A stretch of DNA of 64,000 nt from Clostridium cavendishii DSM 21758. GTDB lineage: Bacteria > Bacillota > Clostridia > Clostridiales > Clostridiaceae. Where the stretch lies: positions 251,709 to 315,708 of the forward strand of contig NZ_FQZB01000003.1 in assembly GCF_900141845.1 (NCBI RefSeq), given 5' to 3'. The notes beneath the pieces are model-generated. The model worked only from the letters and a program-made list of their open reading frames with translations, was not told the origin of the DNA and did no database searches. The position numbers and the translations under genes were made by a program. Position 1 is the stretch's first letter, and each line of letters begins with the position of its first letter. Shown piece after piece: positions 32,416 to 41,661 of the stretch.

Positions 32416-34189
32416 AAATTCTTAAATTTTTTATTATTATTTGTATTTTTCTTTCTCCATTAAATTCATTTATTGATGGAGAGAAAATCAAGTCTAAATC
32501 GAAGTCACAGTAACTAGTGTCTACTACTTCTAAAAATCTTTCTTCTCCGTATTTACAAATAAATTGTTCTCTAAAATCATTAAATTTATCAAAACTAATA
32601 GCATCTATACACATATAACTATTTTTGAGCTTACATCTTAATTTCAAGATACTTTTTTCTTTTCCCATAAGCCATAACCTAGTAACTTTTACACTCTTCT
32701 CTGCAAACAAAGGTGATGGATTCCCCTTCCCAAATGGCTCCAACTTCTCAATTTCTTTAATTAATCCTTCACTTAAATTATTTAATGGCATTTGAGCATC
32801 TATTTTTATTTTTTGAGTTAAATCTTCTTCTGTTAAAGTACAATTTTCTAGTAATAATCGTCTTAACTTAGGAATATTTTCCTCTTTTACTGAGAGTCCT
32901 GCAGCCATAGGATGACCTCCGAACTTTCCTAATAAATGCTTACATTTGGAAAGCTCTTCAAATATATTATATTCCTCTATACTTCTTGCAGAACCTTTAG
33001 GCATTTCATGCCCAGAAGTCATAACTATACATGGAGTATTATATTTTTCTTTTATTTTACCTGCAACTATTCCAGCTATACTTTCATGAACATCTTTATT
33101 ATAAACTAAAAGCACCCTATCATTTTGCATATTATTTCTTTCTATATATTCTACTATACTCTCCAAACTTTCTATTGTAAGCTCTTGTCTTCTTTGATTC
33201 AACTCGAAAAGCATCTTAGCTAGTTCTTCTGCTCTACTTTCATCTTCAGTTATTAATAATTCCACTGATAAATCTGCTGTCTCTAGCCTTCCTGTAGCGT
33301 TTATACATGGCCCAATAACAAAACCTAGATGATATGAACTTATCTTTTTGTTTTCTAAGCCAATCTGTTTTTTTAAAGCTTTTATTCCTGGCGTATTACT
33401 ATCATTTAAAATCTGTAGTCCTTTTCTAACTATTATCCTATTTTCATCTATTAAATCCACCACATCACAAACTGTAGCTATCGCACAAAATTCTAAAAGC
33501 TCATAAGACTCTTCTAAAGGTATATTCAATTCAGAATATAAACATTTTGAAAATTTAAACGCAATACCAGCACCGCAAAGCTTATCAAATGGATAATTAC
33601 AATCCTTTCTTTTAGGATTTATTACAGCATCAGCCTGTGGTAGTTTATATTCTTTATTCCCTTCTTCATCCTCTATAAAAGGTATATCATGATGATCTGT
33701 AATTACAACTTGCATTCCTAGTTCCTTTGCCACATTAACTTGTTCAAAAGCAGCTATTCCATTATCACAAGTTAATATAACTTCAGTACCTTCGTTCTTT
33801 AAACTTCTAATTCTATCTGAATTCATACCATAACCTTCTGATTCTCTATTTGGTATATGGTATTTAAAATTAGCCCCACACCTTTTTAATGCCTTATATA
33901 ATATGGTTGTGCTTGAAACTCCATCACAATCGTAGTCACCATATATAACTATCTTTTTCCCTTCTAAAATAGCATTTTTTATTATATATATTCCTTTATC
34001 CATATCCTTCATTAGGTATTCATCGTAAAAGTCATTATAATCTCCATAAATAAACCTTCTAGCTTGTTCCAAACCATCTATTTCTCTATTTACCAAAAGC
34101 TTTGCTAAAAGCTCCGAAATTTTAAGTTTTTCACTTAATTCCTTAATTCTTTCTTTATTTCTTACTTTTAAAAGCCATTTTTCTTTCAC
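32414..34189 (-). CDS. recJ: Single-stranded-DNA-specific exonuclease RecJ
   Basis: RecJ degrades single-stranded DNA 5' to 3' in recombination and repair. The 591-residue protein shows the DHH core: VIYGDYDCDGVSSTTIL (motif I), LTCDNGIAA, VVITDHHDIPF (DHH motif III), CGAGIAFKFSK, then the DHHA1 domain with LGKFGGHPMAAGLSV, and a C-terminal OB-like region. Length is normal. Start is GTG, 5 nt after AGGTG. Confidence 0.95.
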   Translation of the reverse strand: MKEKWLLKVRNKERIKELSEKLKISELLAKLLVNREIDGLEQARRFIYGDYNDFYDEYLMKDMDKGIYIIKNAILEGKKIVIYGDYDCDGVSSTTILYKALKRCGANFKYHIPNRESEGYGMNSDRIRSLKNEGTEVILTCDNGIAAFEQVNVAKELGMQVVITDHHDIPFIEDEEGNKEYKLPQADAVINPKRKDCNYPFDKLCGAGIAFKFSKCLYSELNIPLEESYELLEFCAIATVCDVVDLIDENRIIVRKGLQILNDSNTPGIKALKKQIGLENKKISSYHLGFVIGPCINATGRLETADLSVELLITEDESRAEELAKMLFELNQRRQELTIESLESIVEYIERNNMQNDRVLLVYNKDVHESIAGIVAGKIKEKYNTPCIVMTSGHEMPKGSARSIEEYNIFEELSKCKHLLGKFGGHPMAAGLSVKEENIPKLRRLLLENCTLTEEDLTQKIKIDAQMPLNNLSEGLIKEIEKLEPFGKGNPSPLFAEKSVKVTRLWLMGKEKSILKLRCKLKNSYMCIDAISFDKFNDFREQFICKYGEERFLEVVDTSYCDFDLDLIFSPSINEFNGERKIQIIIKNLRI

Positions 34190-34243
34190 ATCATCACCTA
34201 TAACCTTATTTCTTCCTTTAGATTAGCTTAAAATAATTTCTAA

Positions 34244-35497
34244 TCACTTTAAAATCTGCAATTTAGGATTTTTGAATACCTTATTACAAATATTTTTCAT
34301 ATATTCCTTATTTACGTCTATGTTGAAATTCAACTCTTTAAATACAATGTCTGGATTCCCATTTAATAATTCATATATATTTAGTCTATTTGAAAGAACT
34401 ATACTTTTCTCTATTTCTAAAGAATACTTAAGCTTATATCTTTTAATTAATAACTGTATCTCCTCGTCTCCTATATATTTATCTATATTTAACGCATTTT
34501 CTATACACTCATTTATTAATTCTATAGCTTTATTTATATTTTCCTTAGTAGTTCCTAGATATATTTTAAATAACTTAATTCCTTTTTCCCATTTAACTAC
34601 ACTACCTACATCATAAGCTATACCATTTTTAGTTCTAATTTTATCAAACAGTTGCGAACTTACCCCTTCTCCGAACCAAAGATTTATAAGCTTTAATACC
34701 ATTATTTCTTCTATACTTAAATTAGATATATCATATACAGCCTGTACTTTAGCACCTTCTCCAGCTATAACCATTCTATCCTCACCAGTATATTTATAAT
34801 GTAATCTATTGTCTATAAGAACGTCCAAATCACCCTCATCTACAACATTTAAATGTATACCATGAAAACCTTGAACTCTAATATCTTTAAAATTTTCTTC
34901 AACTATGTAAGTTATCTTATCAAAATCTATAGATGTAACTACCGAAACAACACAATTATTAGCTAAATACTTATGTTTATAGAATCTTACTATTTCATCA
35001 AGAGTCATCCCTCTTATACTTTCCTCAGTACCTATTATTCTTTCTTTTATTCTTCTGTTTTTAAAATTATTAAACAGTAGCAAATCTTCACAATACTGAT
35101 CTAAGTCTTCCTTCCACTCTTTATATTCTTGAAGAATAACATCCATCTCTTCTTTAAACCCTTCTTTTGAAAACACTGGATTCAATACAATATCTGAATA
35201 AAGGTCAAAAGCATCTTCAAAATCTTCATTTGCTGTAGTTCCATAATATATTACATAAGGATAATTTGTCATAGCATTATTAAATCCAAATAACTTATCT
35301 AAGCTCTTATTTATTGAATTTTCATCTTTTGTTTTAGTTCCTTTAAAAAGCATATGCTCTAAAGCATGTGCTACACCTATAGTATAACCTTCTTCTTCAT
35401 TTGCCCCTGCTTCAAAACCTATTGTAAACGATGTATGAGCACTCTCTCTATACTTATATATTAATCTTACTCCATTTGAAAAAACCTTCTTATTCAT
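34244..35497 (-). CDS. M16 family zinc peptidase
   Basis: A 417-residue insulinase-family (M16B-like) protein. The inverted zinc motif HALEH (residues 44-48) and the downstream Glu in the EEMDVILQEYKEW segment are present, so the active half is catalytic; the C-terminal half (from about 200) is the second, non-catalytic M16 lobe. No signal peptide or membrane segment, so it is cytoplasmic. The N-terminus (MNKKVFSNGVRLIYKYRES) and AHALEHMLFKGT match the family. Related proteins act as processing peptidases; the substrate here is unknown. Confidence 0.9.
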   Translation of the reverse strand: MNKKVFSNGVRLIYKYRESAHTSFTIGFEAGANEEEGYTIGVAHALEHMLFKGTKTKDENSINKSLDKLFGFNNAMTNYPYVIYYGTTANEDFEDAFDLYSDIVLNPVFSKEGFKEEMDVILQEYKEWKEDLDQYCEDLLLFNNFKNRRIKERIIGTEESIRGMTLDEIVRFYKHKYLANNCVVSVVTSIDFDKITYIVEENFKDIRVQGFHGIHLNVVDEGDLDVLIDNRLHYKYTGEDRMVIAGEGAKVQAVYDISNLSIEEIMVLKLINLWFGEGVSSQLFDKIRTKNGIAYDVGSVVKWEKGIKLFKIYLGTTKENINKAIELINECIENALNIDKYIGDEEIQLLIKRYKLKYSLEIEKSIVLSNRLNIYELLNGNPDIVFKELNFNIDVNKEYMKNICNKVFKNPKLQILK

Positions 35498-35572
35498 TAT
35501 TCCTCCATATTGTATTTTTAAGGCTAATTATATATTATAACCTTTATTAACTCATTACAGTTTTCTACTTTC

Positions 35573-35648
35573 GCAAAAATGAAAATTGAGAGTTGAAAAC
35601 TTAAAACTTGAGAATTAAATTATCCAAAACTCTCAATTCTTCATTTGC
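35573..35648. repeat. Long imperfect hairpin of the AATTGAGAGTT type
   Basis: Arms of about 20 bp (35573-35594 and 35628-35648) built on AATTGAGAGTT. It lies 20 bp past the DJ-1 gene stop and may act as terminator. A related hairpin with the same core lies at 58374-58439, so this looks like a dispersed intergenic repeat. Confidence 0.6.
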
Positions 35649-35668
35649 AACTCTCCATTACTTCAAAA

Positions 35669-36238
35669 TTAATTTCCTTTTTCTAGAAGAAAATCAAATA
35701 ACATTCCTTCTTTTATACTTTTAGCTTCTTCTTCATAACCTAATCTAGTTATTATCTCCAAAGCAAAAGCAATCGCTGTAGCAGGTCCTCTACTAGTTAT
35801 AATATTCCCGTCTGTAACTACTATTTTATTTTCTTCATATATACAGTTTCCAAGCTCTTCCCTATATCCTGGATAACTTGTTATCATCTTTCCATCCACT
35901 ATTTCAGCCTTTGAAAGTACTATAGGAGCTGCACAAATAGCTGCTACTATTTTACCAGAAGCATAATATTCTTTAACTAATTCAACAACTCTAATACTTT
36001 CTTTTAAATTTTTAGATCCAGGCATACCACCTGGTAAAACTAGAGCATCATAATTAAGCAAATCAGTATCTTGTAATGTTTTATCTGCTATAATTTTTAT
36101 ACCATGCGAACTTACAACTTCCTTTTCCAAAATTGAACAAGTATGACAAGTTACATTTGCTCTAGCACAAACATCAACTACTGATAATGCTTCTATAACC
36201 TCAAAGCCATCAGCTAACATAACCAAAACTTTTTTCAT
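35669..36238 (-). CDS. DJ-1/PfpI family protein
   Basis: A 189-residue single-domain DJ-1 protein of the YajL/ThiJ branch. The nucleophile elbow AAICAAPIVL has the reactive Cys, and the conserved Glu is in ADGFEVIEAL near residue 13; the ITSRGPATAIAFALEI segment is typical. Members have been assigned chaperone, deglycase and glyoxalase activities, still debated. It starts 21 bp after the parC stop and is likely cotranscribed with it. Confidence 0.9.
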   Translation of the reverse strand: MKKVLVMLADGFEVIEALSVVDVCARANVTCHTCSILEKEVVSSHGIKIIADKTLQDTDLLNYDALVLPGGMPGSKNLKESIRVVELVKEYYASGKIVAAICAAPIVLSKAEIVDGKMITSYPGYREELGNCIYEENKIVVTDGNIITSRGPATAIAFALEIITRLGYEEEAKSIKEGMLFDFLLEKGN

Positions 36239-36259
36239 AACACACCTCCAAAAATTGTC

Positions 36260-39184
36260 TTACTTAATAACAGTTTCTTTTATATAATCTTCACCTTCTA
36301 AAATAGCCAAGCTAAGACCTCTACCTGCTCTATTTTGAAGCTTCATATCTCTTAATAAAAATTCATACTTTTGTTTCAATTTACTAATAAGTATTATTCT
36401 ACTGCATTCTTCATAGGATACTGCAATTTCATTATAATTATCTTCACAATTTCTTTCAACTACTACTGAAATTATTTTTCCAAAAATAACTTCATCATTA
36501 TCTTTTAGAGATATAGCAGTAACCCCTGAAGCTATTTTACCCATTAAGCTTACAGTCTCCACAGCAAATTTTATCGCCATAGCTTTTTTAGTTACCACTA
36601 CAATTTGAGAATTGTCGCTATTATTAAAATCTACTGAAACTAAAATGTCAGTATCCATCTTAAACTTGTATGCTATTTGATTATTATATATTCCACAAAA
36701 CTCTTGAAGAGCTGTTTTCTTAACATAACCTTTTTTTGAGAAAAAGTACACAGTACCATCAAAATCCTTATCCTTTATAGATTTAATATTTAATACTTCT
36801 TCATCAGCGTCTAAATTATCTACTAAATCTTTTAAATGACCCTCTGTAATATTTTGAACCATTAAGCTTTGGAATTTAAATACTTTTCCCTTGTTAGTAA
36901 ATACTAATATCTCAGAGTTTGAATCTGTCTTAGTTTTTATATAAGTATCACTTGAATATTTTTCATAAATTTTTATATTTCCCTTTTTATTTATACCTAA
37001 TGTAAATTCAGCATAACTAAAGTTCTCACAAGATTCTATTTTAACTATTTTATTCTGTGAATTTAAAGCACATAATTCACATCCAAGTACTGCTCTTTCT
37101 AATGGCTCTTGTTTAGGTTTCTCAGTTACAAACTGTAATCCATTTTCACAAACAACCTGAATAAACTCATTCTCACCTTCCGTTTTAACTAGTTTAACGT
37201 CTATAAGCTCATCTTCATTCTTAAGCTTTAATGCCATAAGCCTAGAATAAGCTGTTATAAATTTATCAAGCGTAGTCATTTTAATCATGCCCTTAGCTGT
37301 TATAAACTCAAAACTATATTCAGGCAATAATAACTCCAAAGAATGAATGGCTACTATTTTCTCATTATCTAAGGATAGCCCTCTAATTAAAGTGTCTATA
37401 CGTTCTCCTTTGTCCTTCCATTTACCTTCTGGAATTGTATTACCTTTAATCTGATACATATTACCTTTATTAGTAAATATCATTAAATTTTCTTTAGTAT
37501 TTGACTTTATAAGTAATTTTAAATAATCGCCTTCTCTATATTCTATATCATCAGCATTTGCATTAAGACGATTATATGTTTTTAAAGGTATTCTCTTAAC
37601 AAAACCATCATTTGAAACTGTTACCATTATATCTTCTACTATAAGTAATTCTTCCAAATCTATTTTAGCTTCGCTATCATCTTCTACAAGCTCCGTTCTT
37701 CTAGGAGTACTGTATTTTTCACTAACTTCTATAAGTTCTTTTTTTACAACCTTAAATAATTCTTTTTCATTAGCTAAAATTTTCTTTAGCCCTTTTATTA
37801 GTTTCTCTAATTCTTTATATTCTTTCTCAAATACTTTTATTTCAAGACCTGTAAGTCTGTATAGCATAAGTTCTAAGATTGCATCGGCTTGTATATCAGT
37901 AAATCCAAAGTCAAAAACTAATCTTTCATGTGCCTCTTTTTTAGATTTTGAAGCTCTTATAGTTTTAATTATTTCATCTAATACATCTATAGCTTTTATG
38001 AAGCCTTCTACTATATGAAATCTTTTTTCCGCTACTTCAAGTTCCTTTTGTGTTCTTCTTGTTATAACTTCTTTTCTGTGATTAACATAATGAGTTATTA
38101 TAGTTTTTAGTCCCATAGTTTCTGGCTTACCATCTGCTAACGCAACCATATTAAAACTAACATTACATTGTAAATCTGTTTTCTTAAATAAATACTTTAA
38201 TACCTTATCTACTATTTCCTCATCTGCAGCCTTTTTAAATTCTATAACAGCTCTTATACCAGTTCTATCTGATTCATCTCTTATATCTACTATAGATTCT
38301 AAAGCTTTTGCATGTCTCTTATCTCCTGTCATTTCAGATATTGTTTGAAGTATTTTTGCTTTATTTCTTCTATAAGGAAATTCTGTTATTACTATACCGA
38401 ATCTTCCATTTTCTAATTTTTCTATAGATGTTTTAGATCTTAAAGTAACCTTACCTTCTCCTGTTTCATAAGCACTTATTAAGGATTTTTTACCTATTAT
38501 TACTCCACCCGTAGGTAAATCTGGTCCCTTTATATACTCCATAATTTCTTTTGTTGTTATATCATTGTTATCTATATAAGCTAATGCACCATCTATAACT
38601 TCCTTTAAATTATGAGGTGGTATATTAGTAGCAAGTCCTACAGCTATTCCGAAAGTACCATTAACTAAAAGATTAGGATATCTAGCTGGTAAAACCTTAG
38701 GTTCCATTTCTGAATCTGAATAGTTTGGTACCATATCCACTACACCTTTATCTATGTCATTTATCATTTCCATAGCTATAGGCGCAAGTCTAGCTTCTGT
38801 ATAACGCATTGCTGCAGCTCCATCACCATCCTGAGACCCCCAGTTACCATGTCCGTCTATTAATTGTTCTCTAGTTGAAAAGTTTTGAGCCATTATAACC
38901 ATGGCGTCATACACAGAAGTATCACCGTGTGGGTGAAATTTACCTAATATATCCCCTACTATTCTTGCAGATTTGTAATAAGGCTTATCTGGAAAAGCCT
39001 TTAATAAATATGCTCCATACAATATTCTTCTATGAACTGGTTTAAGTCCATCCCTAACATCTGGAAGTGCTCTATCCTTTGCTACTTCTACTGCATAAGG
39101 AAGATAATTATCTGGCATAGCTTCCTCTAATGGAACTCTTATAATATTCCCATCTTTAGGGATAATAACATCTTTTTTAGCCAC
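36260..39184 (-). CDS. parC: Type II topoisomerase subunit A (ParC/GyrA family)
   Basis: The DNA cleavage and rejoining subunit of a type II topoisomerase. The 974-residue protein has the winged-helix active-site region: ALPDVRDGLKPVHRRILYG, GKFHPHGDTSVYDAMV, and GDGAAAMRYTEARLA with the catalytic Tyr near residue 130; then a coiled-coil gate and a C-terminal beta-pinwheel (from about 520). A clear GyrA box (QRRGGKG) is not seen in the pinwheel, which favours topoisomerase IV over gyrase. It is paired with the subunit B gene just upstream. The long C-terminal domain is unusual for ParC but found in clostridial versions. Confidence 0.9.
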   Translation of the reverse strand: MAKKDVIIPKDGNIIRVPLEEAMPDNYLPYAVEVAKDRALPDVRDGLKPVHRRILYGAYLLKAFPDKPYYKSARIVGDILGKFHPHGDTSVYDAMVIMAQNFSTREQLIDGHGNWGSQDGDGAAAMRYTEARLAPIAMEMINDIDKGVVDMVPNYSDSEMEPKVLPARYPNLLVNGTFGIAVGLATNIPPHNLKEVIDGALAYIDNNDITTKEIMEYIKGPDLPTGGVIIGKKSLISAYETGEGKVTLRSKTSIEKLENGRFGIVITEFPYRRNKAKILQTISEMTGDKRHAKALESIVDIRDESDRTGIRAVIEFKKAADEEIVDKVLKYLFKKTDLQCNVSFNMVALADGKPETMGLKTIITHYVNHRKEVITRRTQKELEVAEKRFHIVEGFIKAIDVLDEIIKTIRASKSKKEAHERLVFDFGFTDIQADAILELMLYRLTGLEIKVFEKEYKELEKLIKGLKKILANEKELFKVVKKELIEVSEKYSTPRRTELVEDDSEAKIDLEELLIVEDIMVTVSNDGFVKRIPLKTYNRLNANADDIEYREGDYLKLLIKSNTKENLMIFTNKGNMYQIKGNTIPEGKWKDKGERIDTLIRGLSLDNEKIVAIHSLELLLPEYSFEFITAKGMIKMTTLDKFITAYSRLMALKLKNEDELIDVKLVKTEGENEFIQVVCENGLQFVTEKPKQEPLERAVLGCELCALNSQNKIVKIESCENFSYAEFTLGINKKGNIKIYEKYSSDTYIKTKTDSNSEILVFTNKGKVFKFQSLMVQNITEGHLKDLVDNLDADEEVLNIKSIKDKDFDGTVYFFSKKGYVKKTALQEFCGIYNNQIAYKFKMDTDILVSVDFNNSDNSQIVVVTKKAMAIKFAVETVSLMGKIASGVTAISLKDNDEVIFGKIISVVVERNCEDNYNEIAVSYEECSRIILISKLKQKYEFLLRDMKLQNRAGRGLSLAILEGEDYIKETVIK

Positions 39185-39283
39185 TTTGTGCTCCCCTTTC
39201 CTGCCTATCTTTCAGTTTTATACATTTACCCGATGATTGCCCGTTCTAATGCTCCCATATCAAGCTAAATTTTACTTGATATC

Positions 39284-41239
39284 CTAAAATTCAGCGTACT
39301 TGTACATATAGTTTTTTCTAGGTTCTACTACATCACCCATTAAAAGAGATACCATTTTTTCAGCCTTAGCCGCATCCTCTATAGTAACTTGCACTAAAGT
39401 TCTAGTTGCTGGATTTAATGTAGTTTCCCAAAGCTGCTCTGGATTCATTTCTCCAAGACCTTTAAATCTTTGAATTAAAGCTCCCTTACCAATTTTCTTT
39501 TTACCTTTTTCAAGTTCATCATCTGAATAAGCATAAATTGCATTATCTGCATTTTTACCCATTTTATAAACTTTATATAAAGGTGGTTGAGCTAGATATA
39601 AATGTCCATTAGCTATTAATGGTCTCATGTATCTATATATATATGTCATCCAAAGAGTTCTTATATGGTAACCATCTACATCAGCATCACTCATTATTAT
39701 TATTTTATCATATTTTAAATCTTCTTCTTTATAATTGTCTAAAGTACCTGTTCCTACGGCAGTATTAAATATTTTAAGTTCTTCTGATGCAAGTACATTT
39801 TCAAGCTTTTGCTTTTCGGTGTTCATTATCTTACCCTTAGAAGGCATTATAGTCTGAAAACGTCTATCTCTTGCTTGCTTTGCTGAACCTCCAGCAGAAT
39901 CCCCTTCTACTACTATAAATTCATTAACATTCTTATCTTTTAAAGTACACACAGCAATCTTACCTGCAAGAGGTGCCGTACCTTTACCTATTTTCTTCTT
40001 TTCAGCTTCATTTATCTTTTTTATCTTTTCTCTTCTAGCAGCCGCATCTAAAGCATTATTTATAATCATGGTTGCAACTTCTTTATTATCTTCTATCCAT
40101 TCTGAAAATTTAGTATAAGCTAAATCATTCATCATAGTATAAGCTTCATTATTTCCAAGCTTAGTTTTTGTTTGACCTTCAAAAACTGGATTTGTTATTT
40201 TTATTCTAACAATTGCAGTCATACCTTCTCTAAGATCATCACCTTCAAACTCTTTATCCTTTTCCTTTATAAGATTAAGCTTCTTTGCCCATTCCTTAAA
40301 AGAACGAGTCATACCAGTTTTAAATCCACTTTCGTGTGTTCCAGCTTCAGTAGTTGGTATGTTATTTACATAACTTGCTATATATTCAGTTGTTGAATCA
40401 GTAAATTGAAGGCAAACTTCTCCATACATTTGAATATTATCAACCATTCTTTCACCTTCAAAAAATATAGGTAATTCATGTATTGCAGTTTTACTTTCAT
40501 TTAAATAGGAAATAAAATCAAGCAATCCATTTTCTGAAAAATATTCCTTTACTACTTCTTCATCTTTTCTTCTATCCACAAACTCAAGTCTTACGCCTTT
40601 ATTTTGAAAAGCAAGCTCCTTAAGTCTTTCATCTATAATATCAAATTTGAATTCAGTATTAGTAAAAACATCTTTATCAGGCATAAATGTAACCTTAGTT
40701 CCTGTAAGCTTAGTCTTACCTACTACCTCTAAAGTCGTTATTGCAGTACCTGGCATTACTTTTTTAAGTTCTTTATCCATTGCATTTTCAAATCGTTGTC
40801 TATATATATTACCGTTTTGATAAACTTCAACCTCTAACCATTTTGAAAGTGCATTTACAACAGCAGCTCCAACACCATGCAGTCCTCCAGAAGTTTTATA
40901 ATTTTTATTATTAAACTTACCTCCGGTATGAAGTTCTGTAAATACCATCTCTACCCCTGATTTTTTCTTAATAGGATGTATTCCTGTTGGAACACCTCTT
41001 CCATTATCTATTATAGTAACACTTTTATCCTTATTTAAAACCACAGTAGCCTTATCTCCATATCCATTAGATATTTCATCAATAGCATTGTCTAATATCT
41101 CCCATACACAATGATGTAGACCTTTGCTACCTGTAGAACCTATATACATACCTGGCCTTATTCTTACTGGTTCTAGCTTTTCAAGAGACGTTAAATCCGT
41201 GACATCATAGCTACCACTTTGTATTTTATTATTGCTCAT
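39284..41239 (-). CDS. parE: Type II topoisomerase subunit B (ParE/GyrB family)
   Basis: The ATPase subunit. The 651-residue protein has the GHKL ATP-binding domain (RIRPGMYIGSTGSKGLHHCVWEILDNAIDE, NGRGVPTGIHP, GGKFNNKNYKTSGGLHGVG), the transducer, and the Toprim domain (IVVEGDSAGGSAKQARDR, MSDADVDGYHIRTL), ending in QRFKGLGEMNPEQLWETT. All catalytic motifs are intact. The start is the ATG at 41239, 9 nt after GGAGG; an ATG at 41257 overlaps the ribosome binding site. A gyrase pair usually lies near the origin, so this is taken as topoisomerase IV. Confidence 0.9.
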   Translation of the reverse strand: MSNNKIQSGSYDVTDLTSLEKLEPVRIRPGMYIGSTGSKGLHHCVWEILDNAIDEISNGYGDKATVVLNKDKSVTIIDNGRGVPTGIHPIKKKSGVEMVFTELHTGGKFNNKNYKTSGGLHGVGAAVVNALSKWLEVEVYQNGNIYRQRFENAMDKELKKVMPGTAITTLEVVGKTKLTGTKVTFMPDKDVFTNTEFKFDIIDERLKELAFQNKGVRLEFVDRRKDEEVVKEYFSENGLLDFISYLNESKTAIHELPIFFEGERMVDNIQMYGEVCLQFTDSTTEYIASYVNNIPTTEAGTHESGFKTGMTRSFKEWAKKLNLIKEKDKEFEGDDLREGMTAIVRIKITNPVFEGQTKTKLGNNEAYTMMNDLAYTKFSEWIEDNKEVATMIINNALDAAARREKIKKINEAEKKKIGKGTAPLAGKIAVCTLKDKNVNEFIVVEGDSAGGSAKQARDRRFQTIMPSKGKIMNTEKQKLENVLASEELKIFNTAVGTGTLDNYKEEDLKYDKIIIMSDADVDGYHIRTLWMTYIYRYMRPLIANGHLYLAQPPLYKVYKMGKNADNAIYAYSDDELEKGKKKIGKGALIQRFKGLGEMNPEQLWETTLNPATRTLVQVTIEDAAKAEKMVSLLMGDVVEPRKNYMYKYAEF

Positions 41240-41257
41240 ATGTAAACTCCTCCACAT

Positions 41258-41484
41258 CCTCTAAGAACTAAAAATTAAATTTATTATAGTTTTATATCCT
41301 TTTGAATATAATATTCTATTTTTTATATCTAACAAATTATATTTTCTTATAATTCTAGATTAGTATAAAATTTAAAAACAGCATTGTCAAACATAGGTTC
41401 TTATACCTTACTTTTTTTTACATTCATTTTATCATTATTTCTTTTTTTATTCAAAGTTTTTTATTATTAACTAAATAAATTCCA
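41258..41484. other. Intergenic DNA upstream of parE
   Basis: Part of a 400-bp gap between the glycosyltransferase gene and parE. AT-rich, no supported ORF. The parE promoter should lie here, but no hexamer pair stands out. Two hairpins occupy the rest of the gap (41485-41520 and 41631-41659). Confidence 0.4.
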
Positions 41485-41520
41485 TTAAAAAAACTCCTAT
41501 TCACTAACATTCATAGGAAT
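41485..41520 (-). terminator. Second hairpin downstream of the glycosyltransferase gene
   Basis: TCCTAT (41495-41500) pairs with ATAGGA (41513-41518); on the minus strand it is followed by GTTTTTTT. It lies about 140 bp past the glycosyltransferase stop, so a backup terminator or the end of a short unannotated transcript is possible. Confidence 0.5.
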
Positions 41521-41630
41521 ACGTTCAAATTTCTAAATTAAAAATTTAATTTTTCACTTAAAATCTAAGATTCAAAACGTCACTTAACTTCGAATAACCA
41601 AAGCAAAGATTTGGATTCTCATTTAAATAT

Positions 41631-41659
41631 AATAGACACCCAAAGTCTGGGTGTCTATT
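41631..41659 (-). terminator. Hairpin after the glycosyltransferase gene
   Basis: Perfect 12-bp stem (41631-41642 with 41648-41659), loop of 5, directly after the stop codon. The T run is weak. Confidence 0.7.
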
Positions 41660-41661
41660 CA

